NCBI GenBank assembly: GCA_964642855.1
Contig: CAZXSK010000046.1
Coordinates: forward strand, 1 to 34,164
From: CAZXSK01 sp964642855
GTDB lineage: Bacteria > Planctomycetota > Phycisphaerae > SM23-33
Length of the DNA stretch: 34,164 nucleotides
Direction of reading: 5' to 3'
The notes below the pieces were generated by a model, which worked only from the letters and a program-made list of their open reading frames with translations, ran no database searches and was not told where the DNA came from. The translations under genes were made by a program, and so were the position numbers. Shown here piece by piece: positions 31,996 to 34,164 of this stretch (positions are counted from its first letter, which is position 1; every line of letters starts with the position of its first letter).

Positions 31996-33876
31996 TCAAC
32001 TCCCGTCATGCGCGAGGAGATCCCACTGCAGCGGTGTTCCCCTTTGGATATCGCAGGACGCTTTGCGCCCCAGCACCTCGGGCAGGAACTTCGGTGGCAG
32101 GCCGGTCCCGGGACGGATGGAGCGGACGTTCTCCGGCGTCAGGGGCTGACCTTCTCTGATGTCCGCCACCACGAACAGAGACCGCCGGAAGACCGTGCTG
32201 GGCTGCTCAGCCGGTCTGCGGGCGAGTTGTCCCTCGCCCAATGCCTGCTCGGCCAGGCGAACCTGGCGGACCATGTCGGCGAACTCGTCGGGCTCCAGTG
32301 AAAACGCTGCGTCCGGGCCTCCGTCGCTTCGATGGAGCGTGAAGTGCTTCTCGATGATTGCTGCTCCCAACGCCACGGCTGTCACCGGGACCACCGGTTC
32401 CAGCGTGTGGTCCGACAGGCCGGATATCACGCCGAACTGCTCGGCGAGGGTGGCGATCGCCCGAAGGTTCGCATCAGCCGGGCTTGCGGGGTACGCGCTG
32501 GTGCACTTCAGGAGGGCGAGCTGGTCGTTGCCTTCCTGCCGGGCAGCGTCAACGGCGTCCTGGATCTCCTCGATGCCGGCCATGCCCGTCGAGAGGATCA
32601 TGGGCTTGCCCGTCCGTGCGATCGTACGGATCAGCGGAATGTCGACCAGTTCGAACGAGGCGACCTTGTAGGCGGGTACGTCCATTCCCTCCAGGAACGC
32701 CACGGCGGTGTCGTCGAATGGCGTGGAGAACAGGTCGATGCCCAACCCGTCGGCGAGTTCCTTGAGCATCGGCTGCCAGTCCCAGGGTGTCTGCGCCTCG
32801 GAGTAGAGATCGTAAAGCGTTCGACCCTCCCAGATGGTACCCGGACCGATGCGAAAGTGCTCGCAGTCACAGTCGATCGTCATCGTGTCGGGGGTATAGG
32901 TCTGCAGCTTGACGGCGTTGGCACCGGCTTCGGCTGCGGCATGGACCAACTCGACCGCTCTGCTGTATTCCTGGCCGTGATTGGCCGAGAGCTCGGCGAT
33001 GATGTAGCACGGACGGCCGCGGGCAATCTTGCGGGAGTGGATTTGGATTTCAGGCCTGGCCGGATCGGCGGACGACCGGCTTCCCGGTCCAGAACCGCAG
33101 GACCGCTTTTCCGCCAGCAGCGTCTTCTCATCCGTGAGCTCGACCGAGCAGTAAACCCTCTTGCCATTTCGGACGAAACACGCCGGGGGAAAAGGTGGGA
33201 AGGTTCGTGCCCTCAGCCAGTCCACAATCTCAGCGCCGGTGTAGGTAGCACTGAGGTCGATCTCGTCCAGTCTTGCCAGATCACTCTTCTTATGGATGGT
33301 TGCCTTGCTGGCATCCTGTGGGTGTCGCGGGGCGCGGCCAGCCCGGATCTGTGGCCAAGCTTCGTGGAACACGTCCTCACAGGCCTGCTCCAACTTCTGG
33401 TACAGTGTCTTGGCCGTGTCAGCGGGATCGACCGGCACCTGCTTCTGGCAGACAGTATCGCCGGTATCGATTCCCTCGTCGACGTAATGCACCGTTGCAC
33501 CGGCTGGCGTCTGCTCCACAATGGACCAGACATTAGGGTGCGAACCCCGGTTCCAGGGCAGTAGCGCCGGATGGACGTTGAAGAACCCGGCTGCAGGAAG
33601 CTCGATCAGGGGCTTGCCCAACAGGTAGCCAAAGAAGACTGACAACCCCACGTCGACTCCGGCAGATTGGAGTGTTTCGATCACGTCAGGATCGTGTAGG
33701 CGGTCTGCCCGGATGATCTTGGCCCGGGCTGCTTGGGCGAGGTGAAGAATCTCGTCCCGATACCGCGAGCGTTCCGGCGGATGGACGGCAACGGCAACGA
33801 TCGTTTCGCCGCGATCGACAAGCCACTGCAGCAGTCGCCTGCCCACTCGGTTGTTCCCGCAGTAAAGGATGCGCAT
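31996..33876 (-). CDS. pseI: Formyltransferase-pseudaminic acid synthase fusion
   Basis: The 626-residue protein joins two enzymes. Residues 1-250 are a Fmt/ArnA/GART-type formyltransferase with FFNVHPALLPWNRGSHPN and EGIDTGD, giving the catalytic triad N100, H102, D137, and a C-terminal subdomain (RARTFPPFPPACF). A polar linker (250-275) follows. Residues 276-560 are a NeuB-family synthase with AELSANHGQ, AVKLQTYTPDTMT, ALLKCTSAYPA, GLSDHT and EKHFTLHRSDGGPDAAFSLEP. The last motif fits PseI, which condenses 2,4-diacetamido-trideoxyaltrose with PEP. Residues 565-623 form a SAF (antifreeze-like) domain. The gene starts five bases after the stop of pseG. The formyltransferase probably formylates an amino group on a nonulosonic acid precursor or product; that is inference. 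Confidence 0.9.
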   Translation of the reverse strand: MRILYCGNNRVGRRLLQWLVDRGETIVAVAVHPPERSRYRDEILHLAQAARAKIIRADRLHDPDVIETLQSAGVDVGLSVFFGYLLGKPLIELPAAGFFNVHPALLPWNRGSHPNVWSIVEQTPAGATVHYVDEGIDTGDTVCQKQVPVDPADTAKTLYQKLEQACEDVFHEAWPQIRAGRAPRHPQDASKATIHKKSDLARLDEIDLSATYTGAEIVDWLRARTFPPFPPACFVRNGKRVYCSVELTDEKTLLAEKRSCGSGPGSRSSADPARPEIQIHSRKIARGRPCYIIAELSANHGQEYSRAVELVHAAAEAGANAVKLQTYTPDTMTIDCDCEHFRIGPGTIWEGRTLYDLYSEAQTPWDWQPMLKELADGLGIDLFSTPFDDTAVAFLEGMDVPAYKVASFELVDIPLIRTIARTGKPMILSTGMAGIEEIQDAVDAARQEGNDQLALLKCTSAYPASPADANLRAIATLAEQFGVISGLSDHTLEPVVPVTAVALGAAIIEKHFTLHRSDGGPDAAFSLEPDEFADMVRQVRLAEQALGEGQLARRPAEQPSTVFRRSLFVVADIREGQPLTPENVRSIRPGTGLPPKFLPEVLGRKASCDIQRGTPLQWDLLAHDGS

Positions 33877-33881
33877 CGACT

Positions 33882-34164
33882 CTATGGCTCCATGGTTACT
33901 CGCCGTGTGACTCGCTCGACCCCCTCGCCGTCGACCAGCCCCATGCCAGCATGAGACATCTCCGCTCGACGCTTCGGATCACCAACCAGGTCCGCCAAGG
34001 CTTCAGCGATTCGGGCTTCGTCGCAGTCCTCGTGCCATCCAAGATTAACCGAACAGCCGTGGACATCCAAGGATGCAGCGCAGGCGCGCTGGTTGTCGGC
34101 CAATACGACCACCACGTTCGGCAGGCCGAGATAGGCCATCTCCCAGCAGGTGCTTCCGCCGGCG
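33882..34164 (-). CDS. pseG: UDP-2,4-diacetamido-trideoxyaltropyranose hydrolase, C-terminal part
   Basis: The frame is open across the right window edge, so only the last 93 codons are present. The fragment reads AGGSTCWEMAYLGLPNVVVV and then LADNQRACAASLDVHGC. This is the C-terminal UDP-binding block of PseG and related GT-B-fold enzymes (GGSTCWE...GLP, A-x-N-Q). PseG releases UDP from UDP-2,4-diacetamido-2,4,6-trideoxy-beta-L-altropyranose, giving the sugar used by PseI. An internal ATG at 34139 is not the start because the conserved block begins before it. The stop is five bases before the ATG of the pseI fusion, so both lie in one operon, which continues beyond the window. Confidence 0.88.
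   Translation of the reverse strand, partial: AGGSTCWEMAYLGLPNVVVVLADNQRACAASLDVHGCSVNLGWHEDCDEARIAEALADLVGDPKRRAEMSHAGMGLVDGEGVERVTRRVTMEP

Overview
This GC-rich window, with closely packed genes on both strands, looks like a chromosomal piece of a planctomycete, most likely of the Phycisphaerae. This is inferred from content: a PEP-CTERM exported protein with an Arg-rich tail, an LPS lipid A kinase (LpxK), a Gld-type ABC transporter with a DUF4340 partner, an AroD-AroE fusion, and many secreted proteins carrying 'DPN' stretches. No rRNA, tRNA or CRISPR array was seen.

Layout. 1-1722: the start of a GH29 alpha-L-fucosidase (minus, cut by the edge) and a PEP-CTERM protein with a clear promoter, long leader and terminator. 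1728-3158: tilS (minus). 3236-7093: a same-strand trio of an integral membrane protein (GT-C-like by inference), a radical SAM enzyme with extra C-terminal cysteines, and a metallophosphoesterase. 7139-8347: a secreted coiled-coil protein (minus). 8430-9411: a compact ISKra4-like insertion element. 9665-13306: a large hybrid sensor kinase whose end overlaps convergent lpxK (13266-14306). 14426-15532: isocitrate dehydrogenase with its own promoter. 15757-20222: an ATGA-coupled minus-strand pair, an S55 (SpoIVB-like) protease-domain protein followed by a beta-propeller protein. 20587-27738: a four-gene ABC transporter operon (ATPase, permease, GldG-like, DUF4340). 27892-31484: a secreted protein of unknown function, the AroD-AroE fusion, and a GTGA-coupled UroD/MtaA-family protein. 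31499-31818: a decayed ISAs1 transposase remnant. 31996-34164: the end of a nonulosonic (pseudaminic) acid locus, with pseG running off the edge and a formyltransferase-PseI fusion.

Taken together, the window is dominated by cell-envelope functions: lipid A synthesis, sialic-acid-like surface sugar synthesis, envelope ABC transport, exported proteins and environmental sensing. Housekeeping genes (tilS, icd, aroDE) are interspersed. The most notable items are the formyltransferase-PseI fusion, which predicts an N-formylated nonulosonic acid; the membrane protein/radical SAM/phosphoesterase trio; the S55 protease with motif order opposite to SpoIVB and its coupled propeller partner; and two mobile-element traces, one compact and apparently intact, one shredded.
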